Position numbers and translations under genes: made by a program. The notes beneath the pieces were generated by a model. The model searched no databases. It was not told the DNA's origin and worked only from the letters and a program-made list of their open reading frames with translations. Of a DNA stretch of 64,000 nucleotides, positions 1 to 16,596 are shown piece by piece. Source of the stretch: Branchiostoma floridae (taxonomy: Eukaryota > Chordata > Leptocardii > Amphioxiformes > Branchiostomatidae); assembly GCF_000003815.2 (NCBI RefSeq), contig NC_049990.1:3771830-3835829 (forward strand), read 5' to 3'. Numbering within the stretch: the stretch's first letter is position 1; every line of letters begins with the position of its first letter.

Positions 1-2287
1 GTGTACAATGTTGGCAGACTACATGCTGATGGTGGGAGGTTACTGCAGGTTACATATGTTGACACAATAGTCCGAGACAGGTATTGGAGATTCCACTAAG
101 TTGTAAAAAATGTTTGGTGGGCAGTGATTTTTTAATGTCTGGTTGCTCACAAGTGCATACCTGTATTCAGCAAAATTTTCTTGATTAAAGAGGACCAATG
201 CAACAGTGTTGCGGGAGGGTCTAAGGTAAGGTAAAAGAGGCTATCTTTCCAAATGCAGCTTTGTTGTTAAACTTAAAGTATTAATTATATATTTTCATAA
301 AATCATCTGAATTTGTGTAGTGTTGTTCCAGGAATACAATGTATAGACTCTAGGTGCTTTTCTGCTCGAATTTAGAGGACAGTTAATGGCTTCGTCCAGG
401 AATATGAATACTATGAATTTTTTAAAACTACAGTAAATTTTTGAGACTACATCCTGGTTTGTATTCCTACGTTAATTTAAATAGTACATTTCCATGTCAA
501 TCTTCCAGACAAAGTACCGAAACTTTCAATACCACATTAAACTTAAAAGCCTGATGACTACTTGCGAGCGTCCCTCTGCTTTCTCCATCTTAACATTCTC
601 CATTCTCCATCAGATCATTCTCCATCAGTTGAAAACTGGATTGCGCCATTTCTGTGATAGTGGAAATCCATCCACATTCAGGACATAAAACATTACAGGC
701 AGGAATGGGCTCGTGTGTCTATAATTGAGATGCCCTGCAACTGCACAGGATTCTGAATAAAATATTGCCTTTCCTGACGGTAAACTCCTGGATTTATGTT
801 CCTGATCTGATTTGCTTCTAGGACTCGAAATAAGACCTGCGTATGCAGGTTAGTGCAGGTAAAATTGGAGCTGTGCAGGTATTTCTGATGTCTACCTGCA
901 ACTAACCTGCACTGGTCCATGTACTGGGTGTTATACATAAATGTCTTATGATCTAGGTGTATATGGATTGTTATTAGCTACAATGACCGTTACCACCTAT
1001 AATTATAATATTAAGTATAAAAGAATAAATGGCAATGGTTCCTAAACAATTTTATTAAGATCCATACTTGTAGGTAAAATTTGTCTGGTGCAGGTAATTT
1101 TAAATGTTACCTGCACCAGTATGCAGAAAAAAGTATTTCGAGCTATGAAAATATTGACTTTCCTGATGGCAAACTCCATGATATATGTTCCAGATCTGAT
1201 TTGCTTCTAAGTCGGCTATTTATATATCTTTGTTGCTGCGGTTTGGTCAGATGGTATCTAGTTATTGAGTAGTGGATGGATGGATGGTTGAACAAAGTGG
1301 TTTGTCTTGCGGTATTGTCTTTGCTGAAAATATCCACAGATCAATTGACAGCTGTTACATAATAATGTGGTGGGTGGAGAATTGATGTGAAGTCAGTTGT
1401 AGCAGATATATTATATGAATACATATCTCAGCATATTGACATTTTTTGCCCAGCTTGAACGATTTTCTGCAATATAACATGATGGTCTCATATTTGTGAC
1501 ACAGGATTGAGAACCAAGGTCATGTATTCGACTATTGACAATACAGACTTCGTTGCTTAAATGTCACATATGTCCTTGGGAAAGGCACTTCCTGGGACTT
1601 TCCTCTCCCCACCCAGATGTAAACATGGGTACCTGGCTTCGGTAAAAGGTGGTGGAAGGAGAGGAATGGACTCCACCTTCCATCAATGTGGATTGACCAT
1701 ATGACATCCCACTGCCCACATAGCCTCAAAATTGCCATGGGACTGCTACCTCTTACATTTGAATTATTATTAATATTTATTGATTGTAAAGTTGCTATCA
1801 AGTGTGAGGAGTGTGTGATTAAAAATATTTGGGCAAATCTTTTCAGAATCAGGCCAAAAGTCTACAGTGTATATGTTTTCGCATTTTTTGTATGAAGTTG
1901 CATATTTCTGAAGTTCAAGTTGCTTTTTCCTAACCGTTCCTTTTCCTCTCTGGATCTTCTTGTGATATTTGAAACTTAAAAAAAAATCTTATATGAAATA
2001 TTATTGGAAGTAATATGGAAAGAGAAATCGCCAATCCTGTGTGTTGTAAAACCCACCAAGTACCATGTAATACCTGCAGTATTTCCTTATGGATGTTTGG
2101 CTGCAGTATACTCGTAAATACTGAGTCTTATTCAGGCAGTAAAGCTGCCGTGTGGTTTGATAGATAGTGCTGGTAGTTCACCCCAAGAGGCTCCAGGGTT
2201 CTTCCAGTCTGATGTACTCATAGTCAGGATGGTAATATTTAAAGGTTAATGTTTAAATCCAGAAATACTCAAAGTTTTCTTCAAGTT

Positions 2288-2400
2288 CAAGCAATGACTG
2301 TTTTTAAAGGTAAGGTGCATACATGTACCTCCAAATTTTACATACCAGCCGTCGAAAATTTGGAGGTATGTACCTTACCTTTAAAGTCAGTCATTGCTTG
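2288..2400. repeat. Foldback (hairpin) repeat
   Basis: The left arm starts with CAAGCAATGACTG and continues through AAAGGTAAGGTGCATACAT. It is matched in reverse complement by the right arm, which ends at CAGTCATTGCTTG. The arms are about 45-50 bp with a few mismatches around a short loop. No coding capacity is present. This is probably a small MITE-type element. Confidence 0.75.
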
Positions 2401-2557
2401 AAAAAAATTTGGAGTAGCTGTATTCATACATGACTGATGAACCTCTTCAATCATAAAGCCAGAGTGCTTTTCATTGGCAACATGCAAGACGATATTACCA
2501 TGTTATTTAGATAGAATTTACTTCTCAAATTTGGCACATGAATGATGTTAGCTTGTA

Positions 2558-2590
2558 AATAATATATCAGCTTTAAGCTGATATATTATT
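2558..2590. repeat. Perfect AT-rich palindrome, 33 bp
   Basis: AATAATATATCAGCTT is followed by one T and then its exact reverse complement. It could extrude as a cruciform. No gene context suggests a function. Confidence 0.8.
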
Positions 2591-3225
2591 TTATTACGTA
2601 CAACTTGGAAACACTTTCATTTCAGGTGGTCTAATTTCAGTAATTTCTTAACATATCTTTTAGAAGTCAATTTTCTTAGAAATAACATTTTTATGGCCCC
2701 ATCCATGCATACAGTATTACTCCTGAATTACAAGCTTATGTGAGACTATAAAAACTGAGCTGAGTTGAGTCAGAATGTCCTTGACTTTTTTGTAGGACAT
2801 TTTTTGCTGGACCCACAAAACGACCAGTCCTAATGCCACTGTGAGGCCGCATTATAGCTGGTGATTATTAACTCTTGGGTTAGATTTTGGCACATTTTAT
2901 GTGTCTTTTTTTCTTGTTTCTTCAATACTTAGAAAACATAGAAAAGGTGGTGTTTGTTTGTGTTTTGTCTACAATTTATATTAGTTATATTATGAATCAA
3001 TTCATGCCATACAGATCAATAGCTTTACTGACACTCTTTATTATGCTATGCACTCAAATTAAAGAAGGTTTTATGCAACAGTGCACTCATATTCCCGAGA
3101 ATGAATTTCGATCCCAGCGTTCCCAATTGCTCGCCCAGCAGCCTATCCATCAGCTGGCTATTTCTGGCAGGGTCCTCCTCTTGTTGCTAGGGGAATGCTG
3201 GCCTGCTGTGTTACACTGTTACATA

Positions 3226-6010
3226 ACGGATCAGATCCAAAAACAATATTGACCTGTTCTTGATCCAGACCTGTGTAATCCATAACCATATGTCTTCAAA
3301 AAACATGACAGAACAAGAGTTCGTAGACCTCAGGCCTGCATGAAATATATTGGGTTTCTGTAGACCTATTGTGTATTTTTGCCTTTTTGTCTGTGGTACG
3401 TGGTTGGAAAAATGAGCTTTTTACCGTGTTGGTTGTGCACCATGCAAAAGTCTGACTCTGAAATTCCATTTTCTGAATTTGTAAGTTTGGACAGGGATGA
3501 ACATTACTTATTTTGGATTTCTTAAGTATGTAACCAACCACAGTACTTTGAAGTTGTTGAGACGCTACCTTTTTTTGTCTCAGATGGCCCATGCACATGT
3601 AGTTACTCTGTCACATGATATACTAATATCTTCCTATTTCAATGTACTGACCTAATGCAGCTGCTAAGTCTCCTTGGTTTGTGTTCTTCCAATGATATTC
3701 ATTAAAGATTTATTTCTGGGGTGTTATTCACTTGACATCGGAATGTTACTCGCATAATTTGACCAATGATACTTTTATCTGTAGTTCCATAGACATTAGA
3801 CAACATGAATAGTGGTAGCCCCCATGCAGCAGCAACAGTTAGTCCCCAGGGTGGTATGATATTTTCATTCAATCCATCCAACCCAAACCTAAATCTCCTG
3901 TAGTATCTAAGCCAAATTTAACAGCACAATTTACTATGAAAAATGTCCTTGTCAATCCCATTTATAGATGGCAAGCTGCTGGCAATGGAAGCTTTGAAAA
4001 GTTCAGAAGCTGTTGTAGTCAAAGCAAACACCCAGCAAACATCCCCGCAAACCAATGAGCAGTTGCTTAGAAGGGGAATTTCATCATATATTTGCCGCGA
4101 CAAAATGCAACAAACGATACTGAATTCAAAACAGAACAAAGCTAAGCCTCCACCACTTAACCCTGCCTGTACCATAGATTAAGCAGGCCCAAAAACCAAG
4201 CGAATATGACTAGCCCAAAACAACAAATTACCTGTATACAGTATGGAAATGGCATTACCAAAGAAACAAAAAGAAACACAGGACAAATCATACACATACC
4301 TTTCTCTTATGCCCACACTCTATACAGTTCTCCTCCACATTAGAAAATTGCATCTGCTTCTGTTTAAGTTCAAGTTCAACCATGATTGCCAACAGGGTAA
4401 AGGAACTTGTACCGGAACTTAAAACTCAGTACTATACAGCTCTAGAAACACCACAAAGAGTAATAAGCAAACTTCAATTATACCTGACCAACAGATATAT
4501 AATCTTGTACACTCCCGTCATCTGGCAAACTGTCAGTGCCACTAAGTAACCTGATACATTGAAGGTGGCCCAGGCCAGATGATGGTTCTACACCCAACCA
4601 TAATCTGTTTTTAAAACCAAGCAGATATTGGGAGGATGCCCCAACCACACTAAAACAGGGTCAACCTATACAGTATCAAGTTCAAGCACTAGGAGGCCCA
4701 AAATCAAACCTGACCACCAGGACACCACAAACAACTCACGTACCAAATGGCAACACAATGGCACCTTGCGTTCCGGAGATACAGCGCACGCCCCGTGCCC
4801 GCACAAAAGGTAACCTAAAATGTCAAGTTCAAGCACCAAGGGCGCCAAAATCAAAATTGAGCATTATTCAGCCACCGCCGACACATGTGCCAAATATCAT
4901 CGCGCCAGCACCAGCCGTTCAGAAGATATAACTCCGGAAACACCCCTCCCGGACACAAAATTCGACCCGCCGGGTCAAGTTCAAACGCGACAAGGCCCAA
5001 AGTCAATCCTAGGCAACAGGCAACAACCCCCCACCCATGCACCAAAAATCGTCGCAATCGCGCGTATCGTTCCGGACACACAGCGCCAAAAGTGCCCCCA
5101 AAACACCAAAAATGCCACCTGCAATGCCAGTTCAAACGCCAGGAGGCCCAAAATCAAACCTGAGTGTCAGGCTACCACCCCCAACCCACGTACCAAAAAT
5201 CGTCGTGCTCGCACCATCCGTTCACGAGATACAGCGCCCTACATCCCCGGCTACCGAGAAGTTCCCACCAGCATCAAAACCATACCTGCATACATGCAGG
5301 TAAACAGTATCAGTTTTGAGATTCAGTTTGACGTTTGTGAATATAACTGATTATTATAAGAACTATATCTACATGACAGATCGGATCCAAAAACAATATT
5401 GACCCGTTTTTGATCCAGACCCGTGTAAGCCATAACCGTATGTCTTCAGAAACATGACAGAAACAGTATCAGTTTAGAGATTCAGTTTGACGTTTGCTGA
5501 ATATAACTTATTATTATAAGAACTATATCTACATGACAGATCAGATCCAAAAACAACATTGACCCGTTTTTGATCCAGACCTGTGTAAGCCATAACCATC
5601 TGTCTTCAAAAACAGGACAGAAACAGTAACACAGTCAATGTTTTAGGATTCAATTTGACGTTTGCTGACTTATAAGAGCTATCTGAGAATCCAAAGCTTT
5701 ACAAATTACAGCTTGTGCACAGTTGCACACTTTGCACGGTCGGCAAACCAATATTGACACATTTCTGATACAAACTGTAACCGTGTGTCTTCAAAATATA
5801 ACAAACAGTATCAGTTTTAAGATTCCGTTTGAAATTTGTTAAATATAATTTTGAAGACCTATCTCTGAGGCCAACGCATTTACATGTAGGTACTACTAGG
5901 TAGCATGTATGAACAGTTGTATTTTGCATGGTCGGCAAATCGATATTGACTCATGATCATTCCTCATCCACCCACACAAGCCATAACCATATGTCTTTAA
6001 AACATAACAA
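3226..6010. repeat. Dispersed direct repeat family, about five copies
   Basis: Related blocks start near 3226, 5376, 5532, 5735 and 5937. Each carries a version of 'GATC-GATCCAAAAACAA..TTGAC', 'TGATCCAGACC' and 'CATAACC..TGTCTTCA'. Copies at 5376 and 5532 are nearly identical and the later ones are decayed. The first copy is separated from the others by about 2.1 kb that includes the GC-rich degenerate repeat at 4630-5290. No protein similarity is recognised in the block. Confidence 0.7.
4630..5290. repeat. GC-rich degenerate tandem repeat, unit about 150-160 bp
   Basis: About four diverged units begin near 4676, 4837, 4974 and 5128, each at a 'CAAGTTCAA' or 'CAGTTCAAA' block. Each repeats in order a 'GGCCCAAA.TCAA' block, 'CC.ACGTACCAAA' or similar, 'TCGT', a 'GTTC.GGAGATACAGCGC' type block and a C-rich tail. 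Base composition is far more GC-rich than the surroundings. The long open frames here differ between strands and units, so this is repeat DNA rather than a gene. Confidence 0.7.
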
Positions 6011-7942
6011 ACAGTATCAGCTTTAAGATATCGTTTACATGTTAGATGATACGAGTAATCGCTCGGACCTAAGTATTAACATGTATGTAGTGTGTGTACA
6101 GTTTTGAAATGAAATGTTTTATTCAGTAAGGATCTCGCGGTTGATACACCTGAATTTGTCCTTATTACAAGATTTGATAACACAAAACGGCATATTAAAC
6201 ACTCATTTTGCGCTCAGCCTTACATGGTCTACACTACAGTCTGGTTTTACTCTTATCGGCACCAAAGCATTCCTCGCATATCGTGTCTGGGCTCCTTTCT
6301 TCTGACTGATGGCATATGCAGAAGTCATATCTTTAATAGTTTAAGCATGGTAAATCCAGGCAAAACATGTGTGTTAAAATTGATGAGAATCGACGATAGA
6401 AAAAGAATGGTTGATTTTGTCCCCCGTTTTCTTCCAAAATGGCACAGTTCTTTGTTAAGCTTCTGAACTCTGATTGGCTGAGAGGAAAGACCAGCTGGCA
6501 GGCATTGTGGTAGATTGACCCTTAGGTGGCCTTGGAATAGGTCCAGGTGAGAGCAAAGGGGAATTTGTGGGAAAGTGCATGTAGCTAGGGGGCCTTGCAC
6601 ATGAAACTATGCCATATATAACATTTGGTTGGTTTGGTTTTATTGTTACGTTCAACCTTTCGTATATATACACTTACAAATTTCTTAATGTATAAAAACC
6701 GACAGCTCCAAACGCAGTTTCCCAAAGGCAAGTGACTTCTGCCATCACCAAAGCAGCCGATTTCATTTTGTGAATAAAAGCAATTAACTGTTTCCAGTTT
6801 TAGTGTTTCTAGACTAGAGCCATAGTTATAAAGGTACTGTAATATAACTTATAAGCCAGTGAAATATAGACGTCAGTATATATAAAAGAAAAGACGGCAG
6901 TATTGGTGATTCTGCATGCGTAGCTTGTAAGACGTTGTAAAACTGGTCACTGTAAATCCTGAAAGTCATTGCCACATTTCAAGGGTACTAAAGGATGATA
7001 TACTTGAGGCACTGTAAGGAAGTTTTACCATGTTGTTCAGAGAGAATGCCAAGTCTTAGATTTTGAGAATTACCGTGGGAAAAACCAGACTCCTAGAGCT
7101 TGGCGGAAAGGTTTACCGATCCCCGCCACACGAGCCCCCAAGTACAAAGGTATACACCTGGCCCACAATCCATGCCGGCTCCCAACTATCACTTGCCTCT
7201 CACGAAGGCGGCTGTAAATTGTGATGCTGGATCAGTAGCGGTCCCTTCTGACGCTGTCTGGTTTTCCCACATTATTAGTGTGAATGGGCAAAAGACGTGA
7301 ACTTTTGTGTGTTTCTTTTGTGTGTCTCTTGAAACATACAGTGATGATATGCCACCCCAAACTGACCAAAAAATCCTTCACATTACACATGATGTTAACT
7401 AAGTTAAGTCACATCACGGGTACCCTTACAATGCTAACTTTTTACTTTACATTTTGAAAACCTCACTGCGGAAGGGCCAAGATCCCCCTTCCACACCACC
7501 CCCCAGCCTGGTCTCTTTGCCCTTACCATTACTCTAGGATAAAATCCTGGCTAGAACCCTGCCTGACACTGATAAAAATAGACAGTCTTTGATATATCAC
7601 CAGCTCATCTCTGGCTCATTCTGTCAACTTAAGTGGTGAAAAATGCCAGCGTGAGTAGAAAGGTCACGTCTTAAGAACCTTTCAGAGTAAAGAAAGCTCT
7701 GCGTGGTGGCCTTTTGACTTCTTAACCAGCAGACGTGATGCCCTTTGCTTCCCCTGCCATGTATGACTCCTTAGATAGATAGCTGCTTTTAGCCTTACAG
7801 ACTTGGGAAGATGAAGTCTTCCACAGTTAGGCGTGAAACTGGGGTGAAATGGCTTATTTTAAGAAATAGAACTTTTAGAGTAGGCGAATCCCTAACCTTT
7901 GCTGCCAAACTCCATGGCATTCAGCTGTTCAGGCTAATTTGT
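6011..7942. other. Non-coding stretch, nothing recognised
   Basis: I see no exon with plausible splice sites and no recognisable protein motif. A short open frame at about 7100-7300 has no family resemblance. It is probably intronic AMMECR1 sequence. Confidence 0.5.
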
Positions 7943-8264
7943 AATCTCTAAGCAGATCCTAGTGTGTCGTTCGGTGTAAATACTAATATAACCAGCTGCT
8001 GCCGCGCCGCGTGCCTGCGAAGCTGGTGTGTTACGCCGAACGGCGGTTATACCGGCTATATAGATACAGATACAGATCCTACGGTAGCAGAAGATCGTCT
8101 TAAATTAAAAGCTGGCAGAGGAGTGAAGCTGGCCTAGGAGTGTGTTTGACTCCTATTAGTTTGACCAGCTAAACTCCATAGACAGCTTTGATACTATATT
8201 ATTCTCATGCCACTGGAAAATCTGCCTGGAAAAATGTCCCGTTACTAGTGTTACACTCGCGGAG
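7943..8264. mobile_element. MITE (TAATCTCCAAGCAGATC family) with nested repeat
   Basis: The left end (TAATCTCTAAGCAGATCCTA) matches the MITE at 28,183. The internal 'AGCTGGCAGAGGAGTGAAG' block is shared with the copy at 36,889. The right end, near 'GAAAATCTGCCTGG', is decayed. A second repeat sits near 7968-8085. Its block GCTGGTGTGTTACGCC..TATAGATACAGATACAG is the reverse complement of tandem copies at 45,990-46,155. This indicates nesting. Confidence 0.6.
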
Positions 8265-8640
8265 CTTGCAGACTTGTAAAGCGAGCAGCATGTATTTTCT
8301 GCGTGACGCCATCTTGAGGACTGCAACCTTCACTAAGTACCATCTTTAGTATACTCCACTGTGATTTTACGCAGTAAAATGACGTTGTGAATCATTATCA
8401 TTTATTCAATTGTGTCTGGATGAATGTCTATGCCATGAAGTACAGGGAGGCAGTACTCTGGCACCAGGGAGTCTCTGCTGGGTAGGAATGATGTGTCTGG
8501 TCTGTACAGATAAACGTAGGGTCACCGTTAGGTAACGTCAGAGGGCAGAGTATTCCCCACTAGCCAGGCATACAACACCCTTGACATTCCAGAGTAGTTA
8601 CTATGGCTTGCAATTTACAGGTATTTTTTCAGGCCAGGAC

Positions 8641-8812
8641 TTGAAATTAGCCTCTACCAGGCTATGTGGATCAGTGGTCTAATTGTAGAAATTGGACAAA
8701 TAGAGTCAATAGTATGCTAGGGGAGTCGGCCAGTCAGAAAAAACACTATCCTCACCACCGCTCGTCCAATTTCTACGATTAGACCATCGACCCACGTAGC
8801 CTGGTAGAGGCT
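8641..8812. repeat. Foldback element
   Basis: The left arm carries GCCTCTACCAGGCTA and GTAGAAATTGGAC. The right arm carries GTCCAATTTCTAC and TAGCCTGGTAGAGGC. The arms are about 50-58 bp. It is followed at about 8867-8995 by two diverged copies of a roughly 65-bp sequence ('TTACCTCTTTTCTC'). Confidence 0.7.
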
Positions 8813-9639
8813 ACTTGAAATAGTTTCTTCCTCTTGAACTGGAGCAGGTGGTAAATATATATAACATTCAAAATCCCCTGATGTAGACAACCCCTTTCTT
8901 ACCTCTTTTCTCGGAAAAGTTACATGTATGAATAAACATTCAAAGTCACCAGATCTAGACAACCACTTTTTTTACCTCTTTTCTCAGAGATGCTATGCAT
9001 ATGAATAACTTTATATTTGTATACATTTATATGTGTGTTGATTATCTTGGTATGAGTCAAAGAACGTAGTGGTCAGATTTGTGGAATTTTAGCCACATTT
9101 ATTTATTGATATTAGATAGTCAAACCAAATAATGATTGTTTTTGAATGATGTATGGTTCACAATTGAATTCCTCACCAGGCTGTTTCATTTGTTGCCATA
9201 ATCCACTGTATTATGAGGAGCAATGTACTCTGTGATATCATCTTTATGATTTGGTGCAGATAGTGGCGGCCTTAAACACATATTGATCTTGGGATGGCAG
9301 TATAATGCAAACTACAGTATTGATAGCATTATAGATGGAAGTGAATCATATGAAAAGAAAAAAAGAATATTTTGACACGCAGTGCAATGTTGTTCCCCCC
9401 CCCCCTTCTTTTCTGGATGTGTCTATGAATTATAGTTAAAAGCACCATAAACATGCGGGTATACCTATGAACCAAGTATATGTACATGTTTTAATTTGAG
9501 AGCTTTCTTAGTACATAGTGTTAGGGAGTGTTACATTTAAACTTTGTGTTGCTACAGTCTGAGATGACATTTAGCCAGTTCCAAATCAGGCGTATTAAAG
9601 TCCTGGACGTATTTGATGTTTTTACTTGATGGAAAGAAT

Positions 9640-10015
9640 CAAATGGTGGCAGCTCATGGCACCAGAGGTAATGGGTGTGAAACCGCTGATTTGTCCCGAT
9701 GTAGTGTCTTGGGAAAGGCTCTTTACACAACTCTTCACTCAGGTGAAAATGAGTACCTAGCTTCGGTTAGAGTTGTCCCTTGTTAAATGGAGGTCTTGTG
9801 TTTGAGGAGAGCCACATCTCGAGCACGTTAAAGATCCCACCACACACCCAAAGAGTAGGGGTCCTTCCTAGTTTGAGCAGTTCAAAATCTACAGTCCCTT
9901 GGCTGCACCTGGGTCAATTATATTACTGCGATATTGAGCTTGCTCCATACCCTTGCGATATAGTCCGCCTTTTGTAACATTAGCTCCTCACAATACAGCC
10001 CCTGGCTGCCAAGAG
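9640..10015 (+). repeat. SINE-like element
   Basis: It contains the tail block CTTGGGAAAGGC..TTTACAC..CTTCACTCAGGTGAAAATGAGTACC. That block is shared with copies at 13,019, 14,376, 38,555 and, more distantly, 1,566. The tRNA-like head is not clear in this copy. The sequence continues through about 270 bp ending near 'CAAGAGAGAGTGCAT'. Confidence 0.55.
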
Positions 10016-10825
10016 AGAGTGCATACATACATGTAGTCGGCCACCAAATAACTACAACAACATCGAGGCATTGTGTCAGATCCCATATTACATTACAGTT
10101 GATGGCATTTCAGTACCACAGAGACGGCTAACTAAAAAAACCCCGAGGGCCTCTTGGAGTTCTTTCCAATTATCTTAACTTGCCTACGTATACCTCATGT
10201 ATCTTTCCTATTGTCATAACCAAACCAAATTATTCTAGATTTTCTTCCCAGGGTAGTCAGCAAACTGAGTAGATAATTTGTAACCCAGTTCAAGTTTGTC
10301 ATCTTAGAATGTATAAGAGTATATTTGTATCTAAAACACTGTCTAGGAGTAATACTGTTATATTAATAGATTAATCTTGCATGTAATTGATGAGTATAAT
10401 TGGTTCCTTTGGGGCATGAAAGGATTTTGTGAGTCAAGATGGTTTAGACAAAAGGGTCATTGCACTGTATACATACATGTATATGAATATGAATGACAAC
10501 AAGAACCTGTCAACCTTCTTGTACCTCTGGAAACAAAGATCTTTGTATCCAACGAACCATGTGTATTACCAAGTCAACATTTTAATGACTGTCACCTTCC
10601 TCAGGGTAATACTGACTGGTTTTAGCCTGTGAACCATCCGGGTAGTAGTTTGTTTTTGCTACCCATCCGGGGAACTGTGCATTCAAACCTTTTTGTGATG
10701 ATTGTGCAAATTGAGGAATAGGTTCTACAGCACTCGTTTGATGACAACAGGCCTCCCACAAGCGGATGGAGGGCGTTTTGGGTGTTGGGTGCCTGTTTGA
10801 GGGAGCGCTTGAACCCATTCTTTAA

Positions 10826-16164
<5,339 letters not shown>

Positions 16165-16590
16165 TGACGGCTGGCAGTCACATAGAGATGGGCAGTGAAA
16201 TCACAACCATTTTTTTTATATGAAATGAGAGAAAACAAAACCTTCCTTTTTTTTTTAAATTGTTGTTACAATGTTTGAGTTTTTTTTTAAAGAGAGAGTG
16301 TTCTCCCAGAAAGGATTCGAGAGTTTACTGGAAGTATTTACTACCAGGTTCCGATGCCTGCTCAGTTAGAGTTTCACTACTCAGCTATAATGATGCTAAA
16401 CGTTTTTCAATTTCTGTAGTAAGCTTTGCACCCTCACAGTATTTTCATGACATTGTAGACTGGCTTTTGTTAGCATCTGTACATACCTTTGTTTTGGCTT
16501 TCACGGTAGCATGCAGCTAGTGAAGCATTCTTTTTGACTTTCCTATGTTAATGTTTCTTTAGATATATCCTTGTCTAATGGAAGATGCCC

Positions 16591-16596
16591 AATAAA
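16591..16596 (+). promoter_or_regulatory. Putative AMMECR1 poly(A) signal
   Basis: A canonical AATAAA lies 427 bp after the stop codon. No better signal is seen before it. The 3' UTR is AT-rich. Confidence 0.5.

Larger units (their letters stand above)
1..3225. other. Non-coding stretch, likely intron of AMMECR1
   Basis: I see no exon here. The AT-rich sequence holds decayed repeats. A roughly 65-bp direct repeat occurs at 761-826 and 1150-1214. A short perfect palindrome lies at 1085-1119 (arms CTGGTGCAGGTAA). A SINE-tail-like piece occupies about 1500-1750. Foldbacks lie at 2288-2400 and 2558-2590. The first recognised AMMECR1 exon (10,987) needs a codon begun in an earlier exon, so the first exon lies upstream of this window or was missed. 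The intron assignment is therefore inferred. Confidence 0.5.

Noticed and set aside
375-414. SOCS-box finding listed with residue numbers
   Set aside because: These window bases themselves are AT-rich non-coding DNA. The finding concerns residues encoded at about 47,933-48,052, and nothing is claimed for bases 375-414.
2887-3252. 121-codon open frame with hydrophobic stretches
   Set aside because: It is AT-rich, without family resemblance or plausible splice context, and overlaps a dispersed repeat at its end.
4820-5350. 176-codon open frame
   Set aside because: It lies in the degenerate GC-rich repeat. Other frames on both strands are equally open and no motif is recognised.
7100-7300. Candidate first AMMECR1 exon
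   Set aside because: Its translation lacks the conserved CYCFDVL-like and FTN-PYP region expected before PLFVTWK.
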